Source: Pseudarthrobacter sp. fls2-241-R2A-127
GTDB taxonomy: Bacteria; Actinomycetota; Actinomycetes; Actinomycetales; Micrococcaceae
Length of the DNA: 64,000 bases
NCBI RefSeq assembly: GCF_030209355.1
Contig: NZ_JARVSF010000006.1
Location: 62,001-126,000, forward strand
Reading direction: 5' to 3'
Below the pieces are notes generated by a model. The model ran no database searches. It had not been told where the DNA came from and saw nothing but the letters and a program-made list of their open reading frames with translations. Every line of letters starts with the position of its first letter. Positions within the stretch are counted from its first letter, which is position 1. The position numbers were made by a program, and so were the translations under genes. Of the stretch, positions 17,056 through 25,394 are shown piece by piece.

Positions 17056-17898
17056 TCAGCTTGCGGGCCGCCCGCCCAAACGGGTGGTCACCTTGGCAGC
17101 GGCGGCAACGCACGCATCGCCCAGGCTCTCGAACTGCTCCTTGGACACCCGGAACCGTGGCGCCGGAATCAGGACGGCGGCCACCACATCGCCGCGGTGG
17201 TCGCGGACCGGGGCTGCCACGCCCACTTCGTCCATGGACGATTCACCGTAGTTGCCCGCCCAACCCCGCCGAACAACATCCTGGAGCCGGGCTTCGTAAG
17301 CCGCCAGCCCGGCGTCGTCCAGCCCTGGAAAGGTGATGGTTCCGCTCCGCAGCAGCTCCCGCACCCGCTCGGCCGGAAGGGTGGAGAGGAACACCTGGAC
17401 GGAGGCGCTCATGGCGTCCCGGTACCGGGCGCCCAGCGGCGTGGTGTGCTTGATCTGGTGGTGGCTGGCGATCTGTTCCACGCACATGGCTTCGTCGCCG
17501 CTCCAGATCATGAGCGCACTGGTTTCGCCGGTCTGCTCGGCCAGTTGCCGGAGCACCGGGTACGCGACGCGGCGCTCCTCCATTTCGGCCAGCAGCGGCC
17601 CGGCGACGGCAATGAGGCCCAGGCCCAGCCGGAACCGTTTGGTTTCGGGGTCCCGCTCCACCAGGTTTTCCTGCTCGAAAGTGGCCAGGATCCGGGAGAC
17701 GCTGCTCTTGTGCATGCCCACCCGGTTGGCGATTTCCGTGACGCCCAGCAGGGGTTCGTCGGCGGTGAAGGTACGCAGGACGGCGATGGCATTGACGACG
17801 ACGGAGGCGCCTTTCGCGTCCGTCGCGCCGTTGCTTCCGGCGCTGGTGGCTGTGCCGTTGGTGTCGGGAGTTGCTGCAGGAGTCATGGTGGACACCAT
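17056..17898 (-). CDS. IclR family transcriptional regulator
   Basis: A 280-residue regulator. After a 30-residue Ala/Thr-rich head, the winged HTH covers about 30-95 (AVLRTFTADEPLLGVTEIANRVGMH), and the IclR effector domain fills the rest, with APVRDHRGDVVAAVLIPAP near the C-terminus. The start is ATG at 17898; AGGGA lies just three bases before it, so the in-frame ATG at 17886 is also possible. It is the last gene of the leftward set carrier, creatinase, IclR, and is the obvious candidate to bind the duplicated palindromes at 20719 and 20865. Confidence 0.92.
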   Translation of the reverse strand: MVSTMTPAATPDTNGTATSAGSNGATDAKGASVVVNAIAVLRTFTADEPLLGVTEIANRVGMHKSSVSRILATFEQENLVERDPETKRFRLGLGLIAVAGPLLAEMEERRVAYPVLRQLAEQTGETSALMIWSGDEAMCVEQIASHHQIKHTTPLGARYRDAMSASVQVFLSTLPAERVRELLRSGTITFPGLDDAGLAAYEARLQDVVRRGWAGNYGESSMDEVGVAAPVRDHRGDVVAAVLIPAPRFRVSKEQFESLGDACVAAAAKVTTRLGGRPAS

Positions 17899-17984
17899 CT
17901 TTCCCTATCGTCGGGTAGACGCCGAAAGCGGCACCGTGGTCCACGGCGCCGCCCCGGCTGTTCAGTTGCTTATGCCTCCACTGC

Positions 17985-19241
17985 TTATGCCTCGACGATG
18001 TTGTGCTCGGGGCCGAACGGGAACTTGGTGATGTTCTCCACCGTGTTGTCCTCGCCGATGACCAGGATGTCGTGCTCGCGGTAGCCGCCGGCACCCGGCT
18101 GGCCGTCCGCCACGGTGATCATGGGCTCCATGGAGACCACCATGCCGGGTTCCAGGACGGTGTCGATGTCCTCGCGCAGTTCCAGGCCGGCTTCGCGGCC
18201 GTAGTAGTGGCTGAGGACGCCGAAGGAGTGGCCGTAGCCGAAGGTTCGGTTGGCCAGCAGGCCGTGGCTGATGTAGATCTCGTTGAGCTCGGCGGCGATG
18301 TCCTTGCAGACGGCGCCGGGCTTGATGAGCTCCAGGCCGCGCTTGTGGACCTCGACGTTGATGTTCCACAGTTCCAGGGAGCGCTCGTCCGGCTGGCCCA
18401 GGAAGAGGGTGCGCTCCAGGGCGGTGTAGTAGCCGGAGGTCATGGGGAAGCAGTTGAGTGAGAGGATGTCGCCCTGCTGCAGCTTGCGGGTGGTGGCCCA
18501 GTTGTGGGCGCCGTCCGTGTTGATGCCGGACTGGAACCACACCCAGGTGTCGCGGACTTCGCGGTGCGGGAACGTCCGGGCGATCTCGTGCACCATGGCC
18601 TCGGTGCCGATCAGGGCGACCTCGTATTCGGTGATGCCTTCGCGGATAGCGTTGCGGATGGCCTCGCCGCCCAGGTCGCCGATCCGGGCTCCGTGCTTGA
18701 TGACCTCGATTTCCTCGGCGGACTTGATCATGCGCTGGCGCATGGCGTCCTGGGACACGTCCAGGAGCGTGGCGCCGGGGAACGCTGCGGCGATCTTCTC
18801 GCGGGTCAGGCCCGGGAGGAAGTCGTCCTCGACGCCGATCCGGGACGCCTTGACACCGCGCTGGCGCAGGGCCTCCTGCAGGCCGAAGTAGAAGTTGTCC
18901 CGCCGCCAGTCGGTGTAGACGATGTTTTCGCCGTAGGAGGTGCGCCACGGCATGCCGGCATCGATGTTGGCGGTGACGGTGACGGAGTCGTCGGCGGTGA
19001 CCACCAGGGCGTAGTTGCGGCCGAACGTGGTGTACAGGAAGTCGGAGTAGTACTTGATGCCGTGATAGCTGGTGAGGATGACGGCGTCCAGGCTCTTGGC
19101 GGCCATGATCTGGCGGAGGCCGCCCAGGCGGCGCTCGAATTCCGCGTCGGAGAACGTGAGCTTGCCCTTGGTGCCGTTGTGCAGGACCTTGAGGCGCTCC
19201 AGTTCGGCGATGGAGGAGGCGGTGTCAGCGGTGATGGTCAC
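17985..19241 (-). CDS. Creatinase (creatine amidinohydrolase, M24 fold)
   Basis: A 418-residue pita-bread-fold enzyme. It hydrolyses creatine to sarcosine and urea. Similarity to Pseudomonas creatinase is extensive: SYHGIKYYSDFLYTTFGR, FQSGINTDGAHN with the catalytic His (residue 246, equivalent to His232), YYTALERTLFLG with the family Glu (276), and FGYGHSFGVLSHYYGREAG. Metal-binding residues of M24 peptidases are not retained, as expected for creatinase, so prolidase activity is unlikely. GTG at 19241 follows AGAAAGG. It sits between an IclR regulator and an MHS carrier that probably imports creatine. No creatininase or sarcosine oxidase gene is in the window. Confidence 0.93.
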   Translation of the reverse strand: MTITADTASSIAELERLKVLHNGTKGKLTFSDAEFERRLGGLRQIMAAKSLDAVILTSYHGIKYYSDFLYTTFGRNYALVVTADDSVTVTANIDAGMPWRTSYGENIVYTDWRRDNFYFGLQEALRQRGVKASRIGVEDDFLPGLTREKIAAAFPGATLLDVSQDAMRQRMIKSAEEIEVIKHGARIGDLGGEAIRNAIREGITEYEVALIGTEAMVHEIARTFPHREVRDTWVWFQSGINTDGAHNWATTRKLQQGDILSLNCFPMTSGYYTALERTLFLGQPDERSLELWNINVEVHKRGLELIKPGAVCKDIAAELNEIYISHGLLANRTFGYGHSFGVLSHYYGREAGLELREDIDTVLEPGMVVSMEPMITVADGQPGAGGYREHDILVIGEDNTVENITKFPFGPEHNIVEA

Positions 19242-19325
19242 GGGTGTGCCTTTCTAATGGGTGCCGGCTGCTGTTGTGCGGCCGGTGTTGGTGTGCGTAA
19301 CGAGGGTGGTCTAAGGACCTCTTGG

Positions 19326-20696
19326 TCAGAGGTGCTTGAGCGGCTTGCGCGAGGTTTCGGCGGCGAAGAGGACCGCGGCGAGCGACACGGCGGACGCGGC
19401 CACGAGGTACCAGCCGGGGGCAAGCTTGCTTTGGGTCATGCCGATCAGCAGGGTGGCCATGAATGGCGCGGTCCCGCCGAAGAGCGCGTTGGAGAGGTTG
19501 AAGCTGACGGCGAAGCCGCTGTACCGGACCTTGGTGGGGAACAGTTCGGCCAGGAAGCTGGGCAGCGTGCCGTCGTTGAGGGTGAGCATGCCGCCCAGCA
19601 GGATCTGGACCAGGACAATCACCAGGAAGTTGCCGGTGTCCAGCAGCATGAACGCCGGGACGGTAAGGAGCATGAACAGCACCGAGGCGGTGATCAGCAT
19701 CCGCTTGCGGCCGAACCGGTCCGAGGCCATGCCGGTCAGGAAGATGAAGCCGATGTAGCTGGCCAGGGCGATGGTGGTGGCCAGGAACGATTCGGTGGGG
19801 CCGAAGCCCAGTTCCTCGGAGAGGTAGGTGGGCATGTAGCTGAGAATGACGTAGAAGCCGACGGCGTTGAGCAGGACCGCCCCGCAGGCGATGATGAGCT
19901 GCTTCCGGTAGGTCCGGAACATATCCAGCGCCGGCGCCTTAGGGGCGGATTCTTCCTGTTCCGCCAGGGCGCGGAAGGCGGGAGTGTCTTCCAGCTTGGT
20001 GCGGATGTACCGGCCGATCAGCCCCATGGGGGCGGCCAGGAGGAACGGCAGCCGCCAGCCCCACTCGTGCAGTTGCCCGGTGCTGAGCACAGAGCTGAGG
20101 AGTGCCGCGATCAGCGAGCCCAGGAGCAGGCCCGCGGCCGTGCTGGCAGGCACGACGGCGGCGTAGAGTCCGCGGCGGTTGGCCGGCGCGTATTCCACCA
20201 GGAAGGCTGAAGCACCGGCGTACTCCCCCGCCGCAGAGAAGCCCTGGACCACGCGGACCAGCAGCAGCAGGAGCGGGGCCAGCATGCCGATGGTTCCGTA
20301 GCCGGGGATGAGGGCGATACAGAAGGTGGAGACGGACATGATGACGATCGAGAGGGAGAGCGCCTTGCGCCGGCCCAGCTTGTCGCCGATATGGCCCCAG
20401 AAGAAGCCGCCCAGGGGTCGGACGAAGAACGAGATGGCAAAGACGGCAAAGGTGGCCAGCAGCGCGGTCTGCCGGTCCGCTTCCGGGAAGAAGACTGAGG
20501 AGATGACTGCGGCCAGGTAGCCGTACACCGCGTAATCGAACCATTCGACGAAGTTGCCGATGAAGCTGGCGATAACCACCCGGCGTCGTACGTCCTTGCT
20601 GGCCACTGCACTGTCCGCGCCCTGGCCTGCCATGGCGGGGCCGTTGGCGTCAGCGGCAACGGATCCTGCCCCGGCGGAGTTGGAATTGGTACTCAT
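19326..20696 (-). CDS. MHS-family MFS carrier, candidate creatine importer
   Basis: A 456-residue, 12-helix proton symporter of the metabolite:H+ symporter (ProP/KgtP-like) group. FVEWFDYAVYGYLAAVISSVFFP in helix 1 and GRRKALSLSIVIMSVSTF after the helix 2-3 loop are diagnostic. MHS carriers move organic acids and zwitterions such as betaine, so creatine is a sensible substrate given the adjacent creatinase gene. The start region lies 22 bases downstream of the palindrome pair copy at 20719. The ATG at 20696 is used. Confidence 0.9.
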   Translation of the reverse strand: MSTNSNSAGAGSVAADANGPAMAGQGADSAVASKDVRRRVVIASFIGNFVEWFDYAVYGYLAAVISSVFFPEADRQTALLATFAVFAISFFVRPLGGFFWGHIGDKLGRRKALSLSIVIMSVSTFCIALIPGYGTIGMLAPLLLLLVRVVQGFSAAGEYAGASAFLVEYAPANRRGLYAAVVPASTAAGLLLGSLIAALLSSVLSTGQLHEWGWRLPFLLAAPMGLIGRYIRTKLEDTPAFRALAEQEESAPKAPALDMFRTYRKQLIIACGAVLLNAVGFYVILSYMPTYLSEELGFGPTESFLATTIALASYIGFIFLTGMASDRFGRKRMLITASVLFMLLTVPAFMLLDTGNFLVIVLVQILLGGMLTLNDGTLPSFLAELFPTKVRYSGFAVSFNLSNALFGGTAPFMATLLIGMTQSKLAPGWYLVAASAVSLAAVLFAAETSRKPLKHL

Positions 20697-20718
20697 GGAA
20701 CCACCATCAAGAGTCTGT

Positions 20719-20746
20719 GTTGCATTGATTGCAACGTGGTTGTTTC
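20719..20746 (-). promoter_or_regulatory. Operator copy A before the creatinase operon
   Basis: GTTGC-N7-GCAAC inverted repeat (20719-20735) followed by rTG-GTTGTT. It matches copy B at 20865-20892 at 22 of 28 positions. It is 23 bases upstream of the carrier start codon, the right place for repression or activation by the operon's IclR protein. Confidence 0.6.
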
Positions 20747-20864
20747 AAGATAGGCCGTGACGCGCACCACAGTCAAGAGTTTTTCTCCGCCTTGGAATCA
20801 TATTTATTCCGCGCTTCAGAGGTGGGCTGACCGATCGCGACCTTACCGGACCTGAAGCACATAC

Positions 20865-20892
20865 GTTGCACTCAAAGCAACATGGTTGTTAC
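20865..20892 (-). promoter_or_regulatory. Operator copy B before the creatinase operon
   Basis: Second GTTGC-N7-GCAAC repeat (20865-20881) followed by ATG-GTTGTT, 146 bases upstream of copy A. Paired sites this far apart suggest looping or two promoters. The rest of the 294-base gap 20697-20990 holds no plausible gene. Confidence 0.55.
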
Positions 20893-20919
20893 GAACGTGA
20901 AACATGGGGCTTAACGCAA

Positions 20920-20955
20920 CAATGGCCGCCAAGCGGGAAGGCTTGGCGGCCATTG
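20920..20955 (-). terminator. Terminator at the end of the nine-gene operon
   Basis: Perfect 15-bp stem CAATGGCCGCCAAGC/GCTTGGCGGCCATTG with a six-base loop, 35 bases after the ferredoxin stop codon. It lacks a clear T-run. It separates the large catabolic operon from the creatinase operon. Confidence 0.8.
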
Positions 20956-20990
20956 CGAACTGCAGGAGGAAGGGAGCTGGAACCCCGGGG

Positions 20991-21311
20991 TTACCGGACC
21001 GGCTGGGGCTCGGCCTGGATCACCGGGTGGTCCCGACCCAGGTTCCCCAGGGCGGCGGCGCCCTGCGGTGACCCCAGTTCATGGAAGAACTCCACGTTGG
21101 CACGGACGTAGTCCGCCCATTCGTCCGGCACGTCATCCGAATAGTAGATGGCCTCCACCGGGCATACCGGATCGCACGCACCGCAGTCCACGCATTCGGA
21201 CGGATGGATGTAGAGCGACCGGTCACCCTCGTAGATGCAGTCCACGGGGCATTCCTGGATGCACGCCTTGTCCTTCACATCGACGCAGGGCTGCGCGATC
21301 ACATACGTCAT
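20991..21311 (-). CDS. 7Fe ferredoxin (FdxA type)
   Basis: A 106-residue ferredoxin with one 3Fe-4S and one 4Fe-4S cluster, as in actinobacterial FdxA. Cysteines are at 9, 17, 21, 25, 40, 43, 46 and 50, within CVDVKDKACIQECPVDC and CVDCGACDPVCP. Start ATG at 21311 gives the canonical MTYVIAQPCVD beginning. It lies four bases after the aldehyde dehydrogenase gene in the same direction, at the end of the catabolic operon. It would pass electrons to or from the operon's oxidoreductase, though the partner is inferred. Confidence 0.95.
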   Translation of the reverse strand: MTYVIAQPCVDVKDKACIQECPVDCIYEGDRSLYIHPSECVDCGACDPVCPVEAIYYSDDVPDEWADYVRANVEFFHELGSPQGAAALGNLGRDHPVIQAEPQPVR

Positions 21312-21315
21312 GGGA

Positions 21316-22800
21316 CTACACGCCCGTGTAGACGGTCTTGCCCCAGGTGAAGAACTCCAGTGCGGACCTGCCCTGCTCGCGGAAGGTGTTGGTGGAGGAA
21401 TCCTTGACACCGCCGAACGGCACGTTCAGGTCCAGCCCGGCGGTGGGCCTGTTGACCTTGATGACCCCGGCCTGGGCCCTGGCCGCGAAGTCGGTGGCCA
21501 GGGCCAGGGAGTCCGTGCAGATGCCAGCGGTGAGGCCGTAGCGGGAATCGTTGATCGCGTCCAGGCCTGCCTCGTAGCCGGACACTTCAAGCACTGCCAC
21601 CACAGGGCCGAAGATCTCTTCCGTCACGGCCGGATCGTCGAAGTCCAGGCCGGTGAGTACGGCGGCAGGAAAGAACAGCGCCTCGGAGGAATCGCCATCG
21701 TACTTTCCGTGCAGCAGCGTGGCACCGCGCTCCACGGCGCCGCGCACCGCCGCCTGGTCCTGTTCGAACTGCTGGGGGCTCACCACGGCCCCCATCGCGG
21801 AGTCCAGGCCGTCCCCGGGGGTGTACTTTGCGGCCTCGGCCACCAGGGCGTCCAGGAATGCGGCCCGGATGCCGGGCGTCACGTACACCCGCGACGTTGC
21901 CGTGCAGGCCTGGCCGGTGAGGCCGAACGCGCCGGCGGCCACCACCTGGGCTGCCTTGCCCGGGTCCGCGTCGTCGAGGACCAGGACGCCGTTCTTGCCG
22001 CCCATCTCGAGCTGGACGCGGGCGCGCCGGCCGTTGAGGATCTCCTGCAATCCCAGTCCCACGTTGGTGGAACCGGTGAAGGACAGCCCGGCGATGCGCG
22101 GATCGCGGGCCAGTGCGTCGCCCACCACCCGGCCTTTGCCGTGCACCACGTTGAACACGCCCGCCGGCAGTCCGGCGTCCTGCAGGGCGCGGGCCAGGTG
22201 GGTGGCGGAGAGCGGCGTGAGTTCGGCGGGCTTGATCACCACGGCGTTGCCGCTGATCAGCGCGGGCGCCGTTTTCCAGGCCGGGATGGCGATGGGGAAA
22301 TTCCAGGGGGTGATCAGGCCAACCACGCCCAGCGGCTCGCGCCGGGTGGTGATGGTGGTGTCCGGCAGCCCGCTGGGCAGCACCTCGCCGGTGGCGGCCC
22401 AGCCCAGTGAGCCGAAGAAGCGCAACACGTCCGAGGCACGCTTCACCTCGCCCTTGGCTTCGGCCAGGGTCTTGCCTTCCTCCCGGACAAGGTCCTCGGC
22501 GATCACGGACTGCCGTTCGATCAGCAGGTTGCCTGCGGCGATCAGGATGGCGCCCTTGGAGGGTGCCGGCAGGGCCGCCCAGGCCGGCTGCGCGGCGGCA
22601 GCTGCCGTGATGGCGGCATCAACGTCTTCCGCGGTGCCGCTGGGTGAGAGGGCAGCAAGTTCAGCCGGCCGTGCGGGGTTGGCGCGGCGGGTTTCCGCTG
22701 CTCCCAGCCACTGCCCGTTGATGAGGTGCCGGGCGGTGATGTGTGCAGTGGTGCTGGGATCCTGTGCGGTGGTGTTGGGATCCAGGGCGGTGGAGGTCAT
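21316..22800 (-). CDS. Aldehyde dehydrogenase family protein
   Basis: A 494-residue NAD(P)-dependent aldehyde dehydrogenase. Key residues are visible: the Asn of TPWNFP, KPAELTPLSA, the general-base Glu in LEMGGKNG, and the catalytic Cys in FGLTGQACTATSR. The GQACTATSR loop resembles 2-ketoglutarate semialdehyde dehydrogenases, which often work next to DapA-family dehydratases such as the one two genes upstream. The first 20 residues are a Thr/Ser-rich extension. ATG at 22800. It oxidises an aldehyde made in the pathway; the substrate is inferred only. Confidence 0.93.
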   Translation of the reverse strand: MTSTALDPNTTAQDPSTTAHITARHLINGQWLGAAETRRANPARPAELAALSPSGTAEDVDAAITAAAAAQPAWAALPAPSKGAILIAAGNLLIERQSVIAEDLVREEGKTLAEAKGEVKRASDVLRFFGSLGWAATGEVLPSGLPDTTITTRREPLGVVGLITPWNFPIAIPAWKTAPALISGNAVVIKPAELTPLSATHLARALQDAGLPAGVFNVVHGKGRVVGDALARDPRIAGLSFTGSTNVGLGLQEILNGRRARVQLEMGGKNGVLVLDDADPGKAAQVVAAGAFGLTGQACTATSRVYVTPGIRAAFLDALVAEAAKYTPGDGLDSAMGAVVSPQQFEQDQAAVRGAVERGATLLHGKYDGDSSEALFFPAAVLTGLDFDDPAVTEEIFGPVVAVLEVSGYEAGLDAINDSRYGLTAGICTDSLALATDFAARAQAGVIKVNRPTAGLDLNVPFGGVKDSSTNTFREQGRSALEFFTWGKTVYTGV

Positions 22801-22823
22801 GGCATTCCTTTGGGAGGTTGGGG

Positions 22824-23624
22824 CTAGAGGCTGCGGATAAGTCCGCCGTCGCACCGCAGTGCCACGCCGGTGATGTACGACGCCGGGGCGCTGCAGAGGA
22901 AGGCGGCAGCCGCACCGAATTCGGCGGGCTCGCCATAGCGGCGGGCGGGGATGGTTTTGCGGGATTCCAGCCGGATGTCCTCCAGCGTGGTCCCGCGCCG
23001 CTTTGCCGCTGCCTGGTCCAGTTCGGCGACGCGGTCCGTGGCGATCCTGCCGGGCAGGAGCAGGTTTACCGTGACCCCGTCCAGGGCTACCTCGGCGGCC
23101 AGCGTTTTGAGGTAGCCGGCCAGGGCGGCGCGGCCAATATTGGAGACGGCCAGGTTGGGCAGCGGTGCGGCGACGCCGCTGGAGCCGAGGGCAAGGATCC
23201 GCCCCCACCGCCGTTCCCGCATGGCCGGAAGGGTTCGCGACACCAGGGCGTGGTGCGGCTTGACCAGGAGGTCGAAGGCCGCGGCGATGTCCTCGCTGCC
23301 CAGGGTCGCGGCGGCTCCGGGCTTCGGGCCGGGGCCGTTGAGGACCAGGATGTCGATTGGCCCCAGGCCGGCTTCGGCCTGCGCTACAGCGGCCTCGACG
23401 CCTTCAGTGCCGGTAAGGTCAGCCTCAACGGCGATGGCGGCAAAGCCCGGCAGGGCACCAAAAGCATCCTCCAACTCCTCCACGATCTCCTTGGCCCGGA
23501 CGCCGCGGCGCCCCACGATGGCCACCTTGGCACCTTCCGCGGCGAGCGCGCGGGCCACGGCGAGTCCCAGTCCGCCCGTGGAGGCGGCCACCAGTGCCGT
23601 CTTGCCGGCGATTCCCAGGTCCAT
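22824..23624 (-). CDS. Short-chain dehydrogenase, atypical catalytic residues
   Basis: A 266-residue SDR. The nucleotide-binding loop is ASTGGLGLA near residues 14-22, and the NNAG-like position reads LNGPGP. The active-site serine is present in ALGSSGV (about 148). The usual Tyr-xxx-Lys is replaced by SNIGR: Ser161 and Arg165 hold the Tyr and Lys positions. A subgroup of SDRs has this pattern, so the protein may be a divergent reductase or not a classical catalyst. ATG at 23624 overlaps the stop of the DapA-like gene by one base (TGATG), indicating coupled translation. Confidence 0.9.
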   Translation of the reverse strand: MDLGIAGKTALVAASTGGLGLAVARALAAEGAKVAIVGRRGVRAKEIVEELEDAFGALPGFAAIAVEADLTGTEGVEAAVAQAEAGLGPIDILVLNGPGPKPGAAATLGSEDIAAAFDLLVKPHHALVSRTLPAMRERRWGRILALGSSGVAAPLPNLAVSNIGRAALAGYLKTLAAEVALDGVTVNLLLPGRIATDRVAELDQAAAKRRGTTLEDIRLESRKTIPARRYGEPAEFGAAAAFLCSAPASYITGVALRCDGGLIRSL

Positions 23625-24550
23625 CAGTTCCTCCCGGCAGGGGCGAGGGTGCGGTTGGAGTCCAGGGCGATCGCGGCTTCGCGGAGATGGACCTCCATGG
23701 CGTGCCGCAGGCTTTCCGGGAAGCCGGCAGCCGGCGCACGGACCCCCGGGTCCTTGATCCAGCCCCGCTCCCGGAGGCATTCCTTGCGGATGGCCAGGGC
23801 CACCTTGGCCTGCTGCTCGAAGTTGATCAGCGGAAGGTAGGGCACCAGCTGCCCGGCGGCAGCCGCATACCCTTGCTCCTGCCAGGCGCGGACGCACGCG
23901 ATCAGGGCCTCAGGGTAGGAAAAACCGGTCATGGCCCCGGCAGCGCCTGCCAGGAGCTCGTCCAGCAGCCCCTGGCCACCGAGTCCGCCAAATACCGAGA
24001 CCCCGGTACCGGCGTGAAGCTCGGCGATGGCCACGCTGGTGGGCGGCGCCTCAGCCTTGATGGCGATGACGCAGGGGCTTGCCGCGACCACGGCGACCAG
24101 TGCCGCGGTGGAGATGGCGACGCCACTGGCCAACGGGTAGTCCTGCAGCACCACCTTGGCTCCGGTGGCGCGGTGGATGGCGTCCAGGTGGGCGCTGACC
24201 ACCTCGGGCTTGGGCGAGTTGGCCTGCACCATCACAGCGGCCAGCCGCGGCCCGGCAACGTCCTGCGCGGCGCGGATTTCCTCGATCGCGGGCCGCGTGG
24301 CCAGGGCTGTAACACCCACCACCAGGGGCAGGTCCGTGCATTCGACGGCGATTTCCAGGACCTGGCGGCGCTCCTCCGGCGTCAGCGCGGCCGCCTCACC
24401 GAAGACGCCCAGGACGGTCAGGCCGGTGGCACCGATGGCTTCGTAGCGCTCCACGAGGTCTGAGAGGCTGTCCAGGTCCACGTCCAGCGTGCTGCCCTGG
24501 AACGGTGTGGCAACAACGCCCCACACGCCCGGCGTCAATGACTCCCGCAT
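23624..24550 (-). CDS. DapA family lyase (dihydrodipicolinate synthase/NAL superfamily)
   Basis: A 308-residue class I aldolase-type protein. The Schiff-base Lys165 in IAIKAE and the Tyr138 in LQDYPL are in place, and the loop GVFGEAAALTPEER fits the GxxGE motif. It is not the lysine-pathway enzyme by context: it belongs to a catabolic operon with an aldehyde dehydrogenase, a pattern seen for 2-keto-3-deoxy sugar acid lyases and 4-hydroxy-2-keto acid aldolases. ATG at 24550 is chosen because AAGGGAG lies nearby upstream; ATG at 24577 is less favoured. Confidence 0.92.
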   Translation of the reverse strand: MRESLTPGVWGVVATPFQGSTLDVDLDSLSDLVERYEAIGATGLTVLGVFGEAAALTPEERRQVLEIAVECTDLPLVVGVTALATRPAIEEIRAAQDVAGPRLAAVMVQANSPKPEVVSAHLDAIHRATGAKVVLQDYPLASGVAISTAALVAVVAASPCVIAIKAEAPPTSVAIAELHAGTGVSVFGGLGGQGLLDELLAGAAGAMTGFSYPEALIACVRAWQEQGYAAAAGQLVPYLPLINFEQQAKVALAIRKECLRERGWIKDPGVRAPAAGFPESLRHAMEVHLREAAIALDSNRTLAPAGRN

Positions 24551-24590
24551 CGGGTTCTCCCTTGGTTTGTTGTTCATCTGAGGGCTGTTC

Positions 24591-25394
24591 CTACTTTCCG
24601 GGCCAGGCCGGTTTCCGCTTTTCCTGGAAGGCGCGGACGCCTTCGGCGGAGTCTTCGCTGTCCAGGGCTGCCATCAGGGCCGGCAGCCGCAGGCCGCGTG
24701 CCTCCGCGGCTGTGAGGTGCCCGGTCCGGGTCACCATCTGCTTGACGGCCCGCACCGAGGTGGGGGCGCAGGCCAGGACCTGGTCCACCCAGCGCTGCAC
24801 GGCGGCGTCGAGCTCTCCCGCCGGCACCACCTCGTTGACAAGGCCCATGGCCTGCATCTCGGCTGCGTCCGCCTTCCGGCCGGTGAGCAGCATGCCCATC
24901 GCCTGGGTGTGTGGGATCCGGCGCACCAGCTGGTGGATGCCGCCGTCGAGCGCCAACCGCCCGACTCGCGGCTCCGTCAAGCCGAACTTTGCGCTGTCCG
25001 CTGCCACCACGATGTCCGCGCCCAGGACAATTTCCATGCCCCCGCCCAATGCGTAGCCGTTCACCTTGGCAATCACGGGGATATCCAGCGTGGTCCGCAG
25101 GCTCAGTCCGCCGAAACCGTTGGGGTCCAGGCCGGCCCAGTATTCCAGGCCCGTCTTGTCCACGGCGGACGCGGACATGTCCGCGCCCACGCAGAACGCC
25201 CGGGGGCCGGCGCCGGTGATGACCACTGCGCGGACGTCCGGATCAGCCTCGAGCTGCTCCCAGATGGCGTTGAGCCTGGCCTGGGCCGTGCCGTCCACGG
25301 CGTTGAGAACGTGTTGCCGGTCGATGGTGACGGTTGCGACGCCGTCGGTGATCCTCAGGGTGACCTCGTCAACCCGCTCCGCCACGACCGTCAC
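24591..25394 (-). CDS. Enoyl-CoA hydratase/isomerase family protein
   Basis: A 267-residue crotonase-fold enzyme. It has the oxyanion-hole stretch CVGADMSA and the KVNGYALGGGMEIVLGADIVVAADSAKFGLTEP core; the catalytic-Glu region contains GLTEPRVGR. It would hydrate or isomerise an acyl-CoA made by the CoA-transferase encoded just upstream. The GTG start at 25394 overlaps the stop of that gene by four bases (GTGA), so the two are coupled. Substrate unknown. Confidence 0.94.
   Translation of the reverse strand: MTVVAERVDEVTLRITDGVATVTIDRQHVLNAVDGTAQARLNAIWEQLEADPDVRAVVITGAGPRAFCVGADMSASAVDKTGLEYWAGLDPNGFGGLSLRTTLDIPVIAKVNGYALGGGMEIVLGADIVVAADSAKFGLTEPRVGRLALDGGIHQLVRRIPHTQAMGMLLTGRKADAAEMQAMGLVNEVVPAGELDAAVQRWVDQVLACAPTSVRAVKQMVTRTGHLTAAEARGLRLPALMAALDSEDSAEGVRAFQEKRKPAWPGK

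Noticed and set aside
17985..19241. Xaa-Pro dipeptidase (prolidase)
   Set aside because: The sequence follows creatinase over its whole length, with its His and Glu residues, and lacks the M24 dimetal ligands.
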